A DNA stretch of 60,277 nt from the NCBI RefSeq assembly GCF_000173975.1, contig NZ_ACEP01000112.1:1-60277 (forward strand), written 5' to 3'. Below, one piece after another: positions 18,368 through 27,720 of the stretch (the stretch's first letter is position 1; each line of letters opens with the position of its first letter). A program made the translations under genes and the position numbers. The notes beneath the pieces were generated by a model. It made no database searches and was not told where the DNA came from. It saw only the letters and a list, made by a program, of their open reading frames with translations. This DNA is from Anaerobutyricum hallii DSM 3353 (GTDB lineage: Bacteria; Bacillota; Clostridia; Lachnospirales; Lachnospiraceae).

Positions 18368-19750
18368 ATGGAAAACAACAGTAACAGTGGTGTTATATAC
18401 CAGGGAAAAATACCAAATCGTGTGAAGTACTGCTTTGCCTTTGGTGCATTAGGAAAAGACTTAATCTATGGAATGATTGCAACTTTTTCTATGATTTATT
18501 TTACAGATATTATTAAAGTTGCTCCCGCATTTATCGGAAGTATGTTCTTCGTTGCAAAGTTGTGGGATGCTTTTAACGATTTATTTATGGGTATGATTGT
18601 TGATAATACGAGAAGCCGGTGGGGTAAATTCGTTCCGTGGCTTGTTATCGGTACATTGATTAACGCTTTTGTATTCATTACCGTATTTACAGACTTTCAT
18701 TTATCAGGTGTAAGTCTTTGTGTATTTGCATCTGTCGTTTATGTTTTATGGGGAATGACTTATACGATTATGGATATTCCGTATTGGTCTATTATTCCTA
18801 ACTTAACTTCCGACCCGGAAGAACGTGAAAAAGTATCTGTTTTACCAAGAATTTTTGCCAGCATCGGTCAGTCTCTTATCATCGCCGGCTTCGGTGTTCA
18901 GATTATCAAAGGACTTGGCGGCAACTATACTGGTTACCACAGATTTGCATTAATTATCGCAGCAACCTTTATTTTTACAATGGCTGTCTGCGTTATCAAC
19001 CTGCCAAAGAAACAGCAGGCTACCGGAACTGCAGAGAAAATGAAATTCAGAGATATTTTCACTGTAATCAAAAAGAATGACCAGTTAAGATGGGCTGTCC
19101 TCTTAATTTTATTATACAATATTGGAATTCAGGCTATCATGGGTGTTGCTACATATTATTTCAGCTATGTTTGCAATAATGCCGGAATGTTATCTGCTTT
19201 CATGATCAGTGCATCTGTTGCAGAGGTAGTTGGATTATTAATCTTCCCTAAAGTCACAAAATTATTATCCAGAAAAAAGGCATTCTTAATGGCTTGTACG
19301 CTTCCACCAATCGGCCTTATCTTACTGCTCATTGTAGGATTTGTATGTCCTTCTAATATTCCTTTAACTGCAATTGCGGGAATTATCGTTAAAACTGGTA
19401 CAGGTCTTGAACTTGGATGTGCTACCGTTTTCCTTGCAGACGTTGTTGATTATGGCGAATATGTATTAGGTGTCAGAAATGAAGGTGTCGTATTCTCCCT
19501 TCAGACATTAATCGTAAAACTGACCGCAGCTTTTACAGCTTTAGCAATCGGATTCGTATTAGAATTAACTGGATACGTTCCAAATGCAGTACAGTCTTTA
19601 GCAACACAGAACTCCATCCGTGTGCTGATGTGCATTGTACCAGCTCTCGGCATCATTCTTGCTTACGTTGTATTTAAGACTAAATATAAGCTTAATGATG
19701 AGTTTATGAAAAAAGTAGTTGCTAAGATTAGTGGTAAAGCTGAAGAATAA
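18368..19750 (+). CDS. GPH-family glycoside:cation symporter (MFS)
   Basis: 460 residues, 12 predicted membrane helices. The N-terminal pattern (FGALGKDLIYGMIATFSMIYFTD) and the D-x-x-x-G-x-x-x-D loop (WDAFNDLFMGMIVDNTRSRWGKFVPW) are the hallmark of the glycoside-pentoside-hexuronide family, Na+/H+-coupled sugar importers such as MelB. An AGAGGAGAGG ribosome site precedes the ATG. The next functional genes downstream are a YesN/YesM sensor system with sugar-binding-like proteins, suggesting a carbohydrate-uptake locus. R2 repeats lie in between. Confidence 0.9.
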   Translation: MENNSNSGVIYQGKIPNRVKYCFAFGALGKDLIYGMIATFSMIYFTDIIKVAPAFIGSMFFVAKLWDAFNDLFMGMIVDNTRSRWGKFVPWLVIGTLINAFVFITVFTDFHLSGVSLCVFASVVYVLWGMTYTIMDIPYWSIIPNLTSDPEEREKVSVLPRIFASIGQSLIIAGFGVQIIKGLGGNYTGYHRFALIIAATFIFTMAVCVINLPKKQQATGTAEKMKFRDIFTVIKKNDQLRWAVLLILLYNIGIQAIMGVATYYFSYVCNNAGMLSAFMISASVAEVVGLLIFPKVTKLLSRKKAFLMACTLPPIGLILLLIVGFVCPSNIPLTAIAGIIVKTGTGLELGCATVFLADVVDYGEYVLGVRNEGVVFSLQTLIVKLTAAFTALAIGFVLELTGYVPNAVQSLATQNSIRVLMCIVPALGIILAYVVFKTKYKLNDEFMKKVVAKISGKAEE

Positions 19751-19777
19751 TCGCAGAATATTACACAAGGTATAAGA

Positions 19778-19964
19778 CTAGAGCGTGTTTGAAAAATAAA
19801 AGTTATACAAAACACAAGAGTTATTACTGCTTGTTGATACTGAAAATATCAAAAATAAATATTATTTATATCATAATTGACATATTTTAAAGACATATAT
19901 GCAGTATATAATAATTGATTTTGGCAATATAAATAACTTTAAATATTTTTCAAACACGCTCTAG
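19778..19964. repeat. R2 element, variant copy a (187 bp)
   Basis: A 187-bp AT-rich segment bounded by exact terminal inverted repeats CTAGAGCGTGTTTGAAAAA and its complement. The interior differs from the full R2 copy at 27721-27886 and is itself loosely self-complementary. The element lies just past the symporter stop codon and shares its terminal CTAG with a second partial copy. Confidence 0.75.
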
Positions 19965-20005
19965 AGCGTGTTTGAAAAAGGCTTTCTGCAATATAACAAC
20001 AGGAT
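19961..20005. repeat. R2 element, partial copy b
   Basis: Immediately abutting copy a and sharing CTAG (19961-19964), a second end sequence reads CTAGAGCGTGTTTGAAAAA and then GCTTTCTGCAA, matching the left arm of the full copy before diverging. No right end follows. The rest of 20006-20377 is A-rich and apparently non-coding. Confidence 0.65.
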
Positions 20006-20117
20006 ACTGTGCAAAGTATATAACACTAACTATTCCGATTCATTAAATTTACAAACTTACATTTCAAATAAATTCTATGTTTCGGAACAGTTATAAAACA
20101 TTATAGGGCAAATAAGT

Positions 20118-20159
20118 AAGGGCAAGTTGATTGATATAAAATGTAATCGACTTGCTCTT
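20118..20159. terminator. hairpin between the symporter and yesN genes
   Basis: AAGGGCAAGTTGATT (20118-20132) pairs with AATCGACTTGCTCTT (20145-20159). The 15-bp stem with two weak pairs is followed by a poor T-run (ATTTATGG). It may terminate symporter transcription, or be another small inverted element. Confidence 0.5.
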
Positions 20160-20377
20160 ATTTATGGTACAATCTAAACGGCTGCAAAATAATAAAATAA
20201 GTAGCAAAATCCATACCAAAAGAACTATGTCAAAAATAAATAACACAATAAATAGAAAAACAACTATAAAAAATAAATTTCAAAACACACAACAACGTAA
20301 CTATAAAAAAACAAACTTAAAATCAAATACCATATAAATAACCACAAATAAACTACAGAAAAAATGAGGAAAAAATC

Positions 20378-21985
20378 TTGATAAACTTTACTATTATTTT
20401 AGCTGATGATGAACAGCAAATATTATATGGAATGAAAAACGGCATCGACTGGGAGAGCCTTGGTTTCTCCGTTGTTGGTACGGCACAAAACGGGAAAGAG
20501 GCCTTAGAACTCATTGAAGAATATCACCCAGACCTTTTAATCAGTGATATTAAAATGCCATTTATGGACGGTTTAGAGCTTTCTAAAACCATTCATGAGA
20601 ACTACATAAACACGAAAATTATTCTTTTTTCCGGTTGGGATGATTTTGAATATGCCAGAACCGCTATCAGCTATGGAGTTTCACAATACATCATGAAACC
20701 AATCGACTACAACGAAATGCAGAAACTTCTCACTACAATGCATGAGGAACTCGAAAAAGAATATGCCGAGAAAATGAACCGCACCCGCTTGGAGAACATT
20801 TATACAGAAAGTATTCCTCTTCTTCGGCAGCAGTTTTTTACACAGCTTTTAACAGAAACTCTTACCGAAGATTATTGTACTCTTCAAATGAAAAATTTAA
20901 AACTGAATCTTGATTATGAAGTTTTTCACATCATTACTGTAAAGATTCGTGAAAATGATTTAAATGATGTTCTTTCCGAACTTTCCATCAAGGAAACGAT
21001 TAAAGAATCTCTCGAAAAAATAACGGACCTCTACCATTTCGGTATGATTGACAGAGAAGTATTTTTGCTATGTGGCAATAAAAAGCACGATATTGAACGG
21101 ATTACCCGTACTATACAGGAGGCCTCCGTCATTATCGAACGTATTTTTCACACGAAAATATCCTGCGGCATCAGTTCCAGCGGTACCAGTTTAAGGGCAC
21201 TTCCTGTCCTCTATCAGCAGGCTCTAGAAGCACTTGATTATAATGTAGTCATTCAAGATGAGAGCTATACTTACTATAATGACATCCTTCCGCTCCAAAA
21301 GGATGCACCGCTTCAAAAAGACGATGACTGGAATTCCGAAGTAGATTCCATTGAGAAGATCATAACTCACTGTTCTGAAGAAGAACTGAAAACTGCTGTT
21401 TTAAATATGCTTGAACATCTACATGAAGCCCATTACAACTTAAATGAATACCAGATCGTCATATTAGAGATTTCCTTCTCCCTCGCCCGCCTTTATAAAA
21501 AATATCAGATTACCTCTGATAAAGAATTTGCCGGTTCCAAAAAAATGGCGGTAAAAATTCTCTCTTTAAACACTGGCGAAGAGCTCGACAACTGGCTTAT
21601 TAATTATTTTCAGCTCATGCGTACATTGATTCAGAAAAAGCAGGTAGATAATAACGTTATTTTAGCAGAAAATGCAAAGAAATTAGTGGAGGAACATTTC
21701 CGTGAACCTGACCTTTCCGTAGAGTCCATTTGCAAGGAACTTCATGTGAGTTCTTCCTACTTTTCAAAGATTTTTAAGCAGGAAACGGAAACTACTTTTT
21801 TAAATTACCTCATCAGCCGCCGCATGGAAGAAGCGAAAATGTTACTGAAAATGACCGACTACAAAAGCCATGTCATCGGAACAATGGTCGGATACCCCGA
21901 ACCAAATTACTTTAGCTATGTATTTAAAAAGCACTGTGGTATCTCTCCGGTAAAATACCGAAAACTTGGAGGGGAAAATAACTAA
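20378..21985 (+). CDS. YesN-type AraC-family response regulator
   Basis: 535 residues, starting at TTG after GAGGAAAAAATC. The receiver domain (1-120) has D10-D11 and phosphoacceptor D57 in LLISDIKMPFMDG, with Lys in IMKPIDY. A long linker follows, and the C-terminal AraC DNA-binding domain (about 432-530) has two helix-turn-helices (SVESICKELHVSSSYFSKIFKQ and the YPEPNYFSYVFKKHCGISPVKYR region). It pairs with the YesM kinase encoded next. Such systems typically activate carbohydrate transport and hydrolysis genes, consistent with the sugar symporter upstream. Confidence 0.93.
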   Translation: MINFTIILADDEQQILYGMKNGIDWESLGFSVVGTAQNGKEALELIEEYHPDLLISDIKMPFMDGLELSKTIHENYINTKIILFSGWDDFEYARTAISYGVSQYIMKPIDYNEMQKLLTTMHEELEKEYAEKMNRTRLENIYTESIPLLRQQFFTQLLTETLTEDYCTLQMKNLKLNLDYEVFHIITVKIRENDLNDVLSELSIKETIKESLEKITDLYHFGMIDREVFLLCGNKKHDIERITRTIQEASVIIERIFHTKISCGISSSGTSLRALPVLYQQALEALDYNVVIQDESYTYYNDILPLQKDAPLQKDDDWNSEVDSIEKIITHCSEEELKTAVLNMLEHLHEAHYNLNEYQIVILEISFSLARLYKKYQITSDKEFAGSKKMAVKILSLNTGEELDNWLINYFQLMRTLIQKKQVDNNVILAENAKKLVEEHFREPDLSVESICKELHVSSSYFSKIFKQETETTFLNYLISRRMEEAKMLLKMTDYKSHVIGTMVGYPEPNYFSYVFKKHCGISPVKYRKLGGENN

Positions 21986-22004
21986 AAGGACCTTCTCCCG
22001 GCAT

Positions 22005-22064
22005 CCAGAGTATGTTTAAAAAATGCTTTTTGCAAGATGTACGTCACAATTTACGGGAAATTTC
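22005..22064. repeat. R2 element, diverged left arm (copy c)
   Basis: This 60-bp stretch between yesN and yesM aligns with the left half of the full R2 copy: CAGAGTATGTTTAAAAAATG, then GCTTTTTGCAAGATGTACGT, then CACAATTTACGGGA. It keeps the kinase frame open upstream of the real start, giving a false N-terminal extension. No right arm is present. Confidence 0.65.
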
Positions 22065-22092
22065 CTTCCCTGACAAACGAAAGGATTTATTT

Positions 22093-23850
22093 ATGAACAA
22101 TAAAAAATTAAGCATTCGTGTTCTTTTTCCTTTAATAATGTCCATCTCGATTGTCTTCTGTATTTTAAGCTGCATGATACTGTTTTCTCATTATATTTCT
22201 ACCTATCTTGTCCGTAAAACGATAGAAGAAACCAGCAGGCAGAAAAATGTACTTGCACAAAATATTGAAAATGAAATAGATTCAATCAATTCTATTATGA
22301 ATAACATTTACTACAACACAATCAAAAAATATGATATTCAGGACAAGAACTTTAAAACTATTTTGGCAAATGAAATCACCAGCAATTCAGAAACAATCTA
22401 TGGACTCGCTTTATATGATACAGATGGCAAAAACTTATGGCACTCTAACAATTTAACCAGTACTTCCATGCAAAATGAAAGCTGGTTTACTCAGGCAAAA
22501 GATAATATCGAAACTATTTGTTACGGCTCAAAAAAACTTGTTTATCCCGACAACGTAAAACAGGTATTTCAGATAAGCCGCTATGTAGAGTACATTAATC
22601 ACGGCAAAATGAAATCCGGTGTTCTTTTAATGCAGTACTATACCGATTCCATCGATGCAATTTTAGAGCATTATAAGAATACGCAAAACTCTTACTGCTA
22701 CCTGCTTGATAATACATCGAACTTTCTTTATCATCCGTTTATAAAAGAAATTTCTTCTGGTTTATATAAAGAAAACACTACTAAAATTGCTCTAAACAGC
22801 ACCAATTACAGCATCAAAAAGCTACATGGTACAAAGTGGCTGATCGAACGTCAGCAGATTGGTTATACCGGCTGGAATATCGTCCTTGTCAGTTCCCTGT
22901 TTAATATTCACACAGAAAATATGGGTATTTATTATGTAATCTGGCTGCTTCTGCTTATCGTTGGAATTATTCTTGTTTTCACTGACATTTTGCTGTTCCA
23001 TGACTTCACAAATCCTGTCTACCAATTACTCGATACCATGCAGGAATTCGGAAAGGGCAATTATGAAGTAAAAGCCGCAGAAAATGGAATTGGTGAACTG
23101 AAAACATTAAGTGCACATTTTAATATTATGGCAGAAAAATTACAAAACCAAATGGGCGAAATCCGTAGAAATGAACGGGAAAAACGAAAAATGGAGAAAA
23201 AACTTTTGCAGTCTCAGATTAACCCGCATTTTCTCTATAATACGCTGGACTCTATCATCTGGATGATACAGAGTGGCGAATATAAAGGTGCCGAGCAAAT
23301 GGTATCCTCCCTCGCGAAGTTTTTCCGCATTTCTTTAAGCCAGGGAAAAGACATTATCCCACTGGAAAAAGAGTTGGAACACGCAACAAGTTACCTCGCT
23401 ATTCAAAATATCCGTTTTAAGGACAAGTTTGAATTTTCCGTACAGGCAGACAAAAAACTTCTTCATTATCTCTGCCCCAAACTTTCTATCCAGCCTCTAC
23501 TTGAAAATGCTATTTATCACGGTATGGAAGGTGTGTACGATGATGGCGAAATCACTATTTCTGTTTATGAAAAAGATAACCTTATTCACATTGACGTAAG
23601 CGATAACGGACTTGGTATGCCAGAAAAAGTTGTGGAATACATCATGCACAACCGGGTTGTTTCCAGCAAACGAGGCTCTGGAATCGGTGTGCGTAATGTC
23701 GATGAGCGAATCAAACTTATTTACGGTGAACAGTATGGTGTCACTATTGAAAGTGAATTAGATGAAGGAACAACCGCAACGATAATTATTCCGAAACTGG
23801 AGGAGACTGCAGAGATAAATTCAGATGAATCCAATAAAACAAAATTATAG
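22093..23850 (+). CDS. YesM-type sensor histidine kinase
   Basis: About 585 residues from the ATG preceded by AAAGGATTTATTT. An upstream in-frame ATG falls inside an R2 repeat and is rejected. TM1 (about 10-35), an extracellular double-Cache-like sensor region (40-270), TM2 (YYVIWLLLLIVGIILVF), then HAMP. The His-kinase domain has the phospho-His in SQINPHFLYNTLDSIIWM, typical of the YesM/LytS class, and an ATPase with LLENAIYHGME and VSDNGLGMP. It is the partner of the YesN regulator. Confidence 0.93.
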   Translation: MNNKKLSIRVLFPLIMSISIVFCILSCMILFSHYISTYLVRKTIEETSRQKNVLAQNIENEIDSINSIMNNIYYNTIKKYDIQDKNFKTILANEITSNSETIYGLALYDTDGKNLWHSNNLTSTSMQNESWFTQAKDNIETICYGSKKLVYPDNVKQVFQISRYVEYINHGKMKSGVLLMQYYTDSIDAILEHYKNTQNSYCYLLDNTSNFLYHPFIKEISSGLYKENTTKIALNSTNYSIKKLHGTKWLIERQQIGYTGWNIVLVSSLFNIHTENMGIYYVIWLLLLIVGIILVFTDILLFHDFTNPVYQLLDTMQEFGKGNYEVKAAENGIGELKTLSAHFNIMAEKLQNQMGEIRRNEREKRKMEKKLLQSQINPHFLYNTLDSIIWMIQSGEYKGAEQMVSSLAKFFRISLSQGKDIIPLEKELEHATSYLAIQNIRFKDKFEFSVQADKKLLHYLCPKLSIQPLLENAIYHGMEGVYDDGEITISVYEKDNLIHIDVSDNGLGMPEKVVEYIMHNRVVSSKRGSGIGVRNVDERIKLIYGEQYGVTIESELDEGTTATIIIPKLEETAEINSDESNKTKL

Positions 23851-23985
23851 AAAATCAGCAACTTGTAATAATCTAACAATACTACACTGAACTAAATCTA
23901 TAATATATATTACAAAAAACTGCCCAAATAGACAGTAGCCAATAACACTAAATTAAAAGAAGTTATTAAAATCAGGAGGAAACTG

Positions 23986-24627
23986 ATGAAAAATAATAAG
24001 AAAAAATATGCTTTAGTAATCATCTTAATACTCTTCATTGCCTTTTTTTCCTCGCAATGTATGATGACACGCACAAACACCGAAAGTAAAAAAACGGTAG
24101 CAGTAATCCTTCCCTACACTTATAATAAAGAGAATTCCCGTATATTAGATGCCATCCGAGATTACTCTCACAATAATTCTATTATACTTGACGTGTGGCA
24201 TGAAAAAAGCCTTTCTTCAAATGAGCTATCTTCCATCATCGCTAATGAAGAACAAAATCATGCAATTGGCATCCTGTTAATTTATCCAGAAAACTATTTA
24301 ACCCAACAAGAAAAACACTACGATTACAATAATGTACTGGCAATTACCGCCACGATGCAAACTGCCTTTTCTCACTATGCAGCCTTTGAAAACAGCCCTT
24401 CTCCAAGCTATCTTCTTCCTGTTTCTGCACAGGTAATAAAGAAAATCCAAGACGGCAAAACAAACTGCATTTACATAAAAAACACATACAAACTTGGCTA
24501 TGAAAGCATTCAAATGCTGGATACTTACTCACGAAATAAATATATGAAAGATATATCTATTCCATGTCATAAAGTAGATAAGGCAGCTATTGAGAGCGGG
24601 GAATTAGATGCACTACTGACAAATTAG
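23986..24627 (+). CDS. membrane-anchored sugar-binding-like protein, half-length
   Basis: 213 residues. A short basic N-terminus and one hydrophobic segment (YALVIILILFIAFFSSQC, about 8-25) suggest an exported, anchored protein; the Cys is not in a good lipobox. The following VAVILPYTYNKENSRILDAIRDYS resembles the first strand and helix of type 1 periplasmic binding proteins, but the domain stops near 200 residues instead of about 300. It is probably an accessory sensor for the YesM kinase upstream. Identification is tentative; it may be a truncated paralogue of the next gene. Confidence 0.55.
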   Translation: MKNNKKKYALVIILILFIAFFSSQCMMTRTNTESKKTVAVILPYTYNKENSRILDAIRDYSHNNSIILDVWHEKSLSSNELSSIIANEEQNHAIGILLIYPENYLTQQEKHYDYNNVLAITATMQTAFSHYAAFENSPSPSYLLPVSAQVIKKIQDGKTNCIYIKNTYKLGYESIQMLDTYSRNKYMKDISIPCHKVDKAAIESGELDALLTN

Positions 24628-24651
24628 AAGAGTAGTTTTAATTCAATCTAC

Positions 24652-24748
24652 ACACCCCAATTTACGGTATATTTCGCCTGAATGAATACAAAATATACCA
24701 TAAATTAGAGCGTGCAGGTTGCAGGAATGATTTTTCAAACACTCTCTA
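24652..24748. repeat. R2 element, truncated copy d
   Basis: CACCCCAATTTACGGTATAT and TTCGCCTGAATGA, then AAAATATACCATAAATT, AGAGCGTGCAGGTTGCAGGA and TTTTTCAAACACTCTCT match the inner part and right arm of the full R2 copy. The extreme left end is missing. It lies between the two sugar-binding-like genes. Confidence 0.65.
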
Positions 24749-24830
24749 AACATAATAGTTTTCCAAAAATTTAGTCAATATTTATCAACTACAGATAATA
24801 AATTATACAGAACACGAAAGGATTTCCGTT

Positions 24831-25817
24831 ATGAAAACAAATCTTTTTAGCTATAATTCCATCCTGTTTACCTTAATCATCATCCTGATAAGCACCATAA
24901 CCATATGGAAATTACCTCAAACGCAGAATGGATACACCCACATAGGCATCGCTGTTTATGATATGGACGACACTTTCATAAACGACTATGTAACCAAACT
25001 CCAAAACAAAATTGACCGTTCTTCTTTTTCTGGCAAAAAAGTTCTTTACGAAATCTTTGATGCAGAAGGAAATGCCAACCGGCAGGAACACCAGCTCCAA
25101 TATATGTACACCCAAAACTTCGATGCCCTGCTTATTAACCTTGTAACTCCATCTTCTGCCGCCAGCGTCCTAAACGAGACAGCAAACCACGATATCCCTG
25201 TTATTTTATTTAACAGAGAAGCGGATAAAAAGGACTTATCCATCTCCAAACAGACATGGTACGTCGGAACAGCGGCAAAAAAAGCAGGAGCCATTCAGGC
25301 AGACATGCTCCAGAATGTATGGAATACAGACAAAATAAACCTGGACCGAAACAAAAATAATAAACTGGACTATATTCTAATCGAAGGAGAACAGACACAT
25401 TTTGATGCTGTAAGAAGGACAAATGGCTTTTTAGAAAACAGCCAGAACCTCCCTCTAAATCAGCTTACTAATCTCTCCGCAGATTGGCAGAGAAACCTTG
25501 CCTCCGTGAAATTTTCAAAACTGGATACTAGCATTATCCAATCTGCAGAAGCCATTATCTGCAATAATGATGACATGGCACTTGGAGTTTACGATTACTA
25601 TAAACAGCATAATCTCAAACTCCCCCTTATTCTCGGAATTAATAACAGTCCAGAGATGAATCAGAAAATACAAGCTGGAGAAATTTATGGAACTGTAGAT
25701 AATGGCACAAGTGACCAGATATCTTATATCTGCAAATTGCTTAATGATATTCTAAATAAGGATACCGCCAAATATCACAAAATATGGTATAGCAAACCGT
25801 TTGCTATTGAAAAGTAA
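24831..25817 (+). CDS. galactose/ribose-type substrate-binding protein, membrane-anchored
   Basis: 328 residues. One N-terminal hydrophobic segment (SILFTLIIILISTITIWKL, about 9-27) lacks a lipobox Cys and may stay as an anchor. Then a full Peripla_BP type 1 fold: GIAVYDMDDTFINDYV, DALLINLVTPSSAASVL, VILFNREAD, YVGTAAKKAGAIQADML, YILIEGEQTHFDAVRR and AIICNNDDMALGVYDY are standard MglB-like motifs. No permease or ATPase gene is adjacent, so it likely presents sugar to the YesM sensor rather than to an importer. Confidence 0.82.
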   Translation: MKTNLFSYNSILFTLIIILISTITIWKLPQTQNGYTHIGIAVYDMDDTFINDYVTKLQNKIDRSSFSGKKVLYEIFDAEGNANRQEHQLQYMYTQNFDALLINLVTPSSAASVLNETANHDIPVILFNREADKKDLSISKQTWYVGTAAKKAGAIQADMLQNVWNTDKINLDRNKNNKLDYILIEGEQTHFDAVRRTNGFLENSQNLPLNQLTNLSADWQRNLASVKFSKLDTSIIQSAEAIICNNDDMALGVYDYYKQHNLKLPLILGINNSPEMNQKIQAGEIYGTVDNGTSDQISYICKLLNDILNKDTAKYHKIWYSKPFAIEK

Positions 25818-25969
25818 TTTTCATTTGCGATAACAGACGCAAAAAGAACTGCCCTGATATCTTATCTGTGAGTGGCTTCAGATGCTTATGGCGTTTACGA
25901 GTTGAAGGATTTACACTGGAACTATTATTATATTATAATATGGTTATTAATAATTGAGGAGGAACACCA

Positions 25970-27583
25970 TTGAAAACAATTGAATTATCAATTTCCGATA
26001 AAAATAAATCTTTACTTACACACCTTCAGGAAAATGGAGAATTTTTACCTGCCTATTGTGCCGGTAGAGGAACCTGTGGAAAATGTAAGGTACAATTTTT
26101 AAATAATATACCAGCCCATACTACACATGACGCTGCCTTTTTTTCAGCAAAAGAACTCTCTGAAGGCTGGCGGCTGGCATGTCAGTCTTATGTAAAAGGG
26201 CAGTTTACTATTCAGATAGAAGATTATGAAGAAGACCAGATTCAGGCTGCCTCTGCATTTAATCTGTCGGCAGATAAATCTGTTTCAAATAAGTTTACTG
26301 CGGCGGATACTGTCTCTGACTCTTCATCTAAATCTGCCTCCGTTCAACACATCTCAATGCAGCCATCTTCAGAAAAATCTGATTCGAAAATTGCTACTGC
26401 TCCATCTTCATCCACTCATAACGAAATTTCCAGTTATGATTCTCTTGCTCTCGCTGTCGATATCGGAACTACAACCATTGCTTCCAATCTCATTGATACA
26501 AATCAAAAAAAAGTATTACAGACCATAACCAGTATCAATCATCAGCGAATATTTGGTACCGATGTCCTTTCACGAATTGATATAGCCAATCAGGGAAGAC
26601 TTTTGGAGCTTCAGAGAACTATATTAAACGATTTAGATTCTATCTGCGAACAATTTCAGCTAGGAAAAGATATCACAAAACTTTCTATTCCTGTCATCAT
26701 TTCCGGCAACTCTACTATGCAACATTTACTTCAGAAATTATCCTGTGAAAGTCTTGGATCCTTTCCTTTCACCCCTGTTGATATTTCCATGCATTCCTAC
26801 AAAAACATGACGATTCTTCCGGGGATCAGTACTTATGTAGGTGCCGATATTGTCAGTGGTATTGTAGCCTGCGGAATTGATCAAAAAGAAGAAGTTTCAC
26901 TTCTCGTAGACCTTGGTACAAACGGGGAAATGGTTATCGGTAATAAAGATCGACTCCTCGTAACTTCAACCGCAGCAGGTCCGGCTTTTGAAGGCGGCAA
27001 TATCCGCTACGGTATTGCCGGTGTTCCAGGCGCAATTGATACCGTAACTATTTTCGATAATCATCCAGCCATTTCTACTATTTCAAATAAAAAACCAATT
27101 GGCATCTGTGGAACAGGAGTCATTGAAACAGTCTATGAACTTGTAAAAGAAAAAATTGTTGATAACACAGGATTGATTGCTGATAAATATTTCGATAATG
27201 GATATCCATTGACAGAGAATATTTCATTTACTAACAAGGATATTCGTGAGGTTCAATTAGCAAAGTCGGCTATTCGGGCCGGTATAGAAATCCTCGTAAC
27301 CTCCTATGGTATTGATTACTCTCAGATTGCACATCTATACCTCGCCGGAGGTTTTGGGCAAAAAATCAATTATACCAAAGCTGTCGGAATCGGTATGCTG
27401 CCCAAAGAACTGAACGACCGAATCATATCCGTCGGAAACAGCTCTCTCGCAGGCGCAGGCATGTTAGCGATGAACTCTGAATTATCCCATCGCTTTACAC
27501 ATATTCCAGAAATTTCAGAAGAAATCAGCCTTGCAAATCATAAAGCATTTAATGATTTATACTTGGAATATATGTCTTTTTAA
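25970..27583 (+). CDS. RACo-like ASKHA protein with N-terminal 2Fe-2S ferredoxin domain
   Basis: 537 residues, starting at TTG after GAGGAGGAACACCA. Residues 1-90 form a plant-type [2Fe-2S] ferredoxin with C30, C36, C39 and C71. A Ser-rich linker of about 60 residues follows. From about 160 to 530 is an ASKHA ATPase domain (LAVDIGTTTIASN, VDLGTNGEMVIG, GIAGVPGAIDT, YLAGGFGQKINY). This DUF4445 architecture defines reductive activators of corrinoid proteins, which use ATP to re-reduce inactive Co(II) corrinoids for methyl transfer. No corrinoid protein or methyltransferase gene is adjacent, so the partner is elsewhere. Confidence 0.88.
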   Translation: MKTIELSISDKNKSLLTHLQENGEFLPAYCAGRGTCGKCKVQFLNNIPAHTTHDAAFFSAKELSEGWRLACQSYVKGQFTIQIEDYEEDQIQAASAFNLSADKSVSNKFTAADTVSDSSSKSASVQHISMQPSSEKSDSKIATAPSSSTHNEISSYDSLALAVDIGTTTIASNLIDTNQKKVLQTITSINHQRIFGTDVLSRIDIANQGRLLELQRTILNDLDSICEQFQLGKDITKLSIPVIISGNSTMQHLLQKLSCESLGSFPFTPVDISMHSYKNMTILPGISTYVGADIVSGIVACGIDQKEEVSLLVDLGTNGEMVIGNKDRLLVTSTAAGPAFEGGNIRYGIAGVPGAIDTVTIFDNHPAISTISNKKPIGICGTGVIETVYELVKEKIVDNTGLIADKYFDNGYPLTENISFTNKDIREVQLAKSAIRAGIEILVTSYGIDYSQIAHLYLAGGFGQKINYTKAVGIGMLPKELNDRIISVGNSSLAGAGMLAMNSELSHRFTHIPEISEEISLANHKAFNDLYLEYMSF

Positions 27584-27720
27584 AACTTTCCGCTTATCAT
27601 TATTATAGAAAAATTCTATTTACAGATTTTTCTTCACAGTATCAGACTTATAATACCGAACTAAATCAAGTAGGTAGCAGACGCAACTCATCTCCCACCT
27701 TAGAGGTCGGAGTCTTCTTG

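Noticed and set aside
20152-20337. 61-codon Lys/Asn-rich open frame
   Set aside because: Low-complexity A-rich leader of yesN with no ribosome site and no similarity to a family.
25850-25920. Possible fifth R1 copy
   Set aside because: Only about 12 nt (ATCTTATCTGTG) match an arm of copy A; the conserved core is absent.
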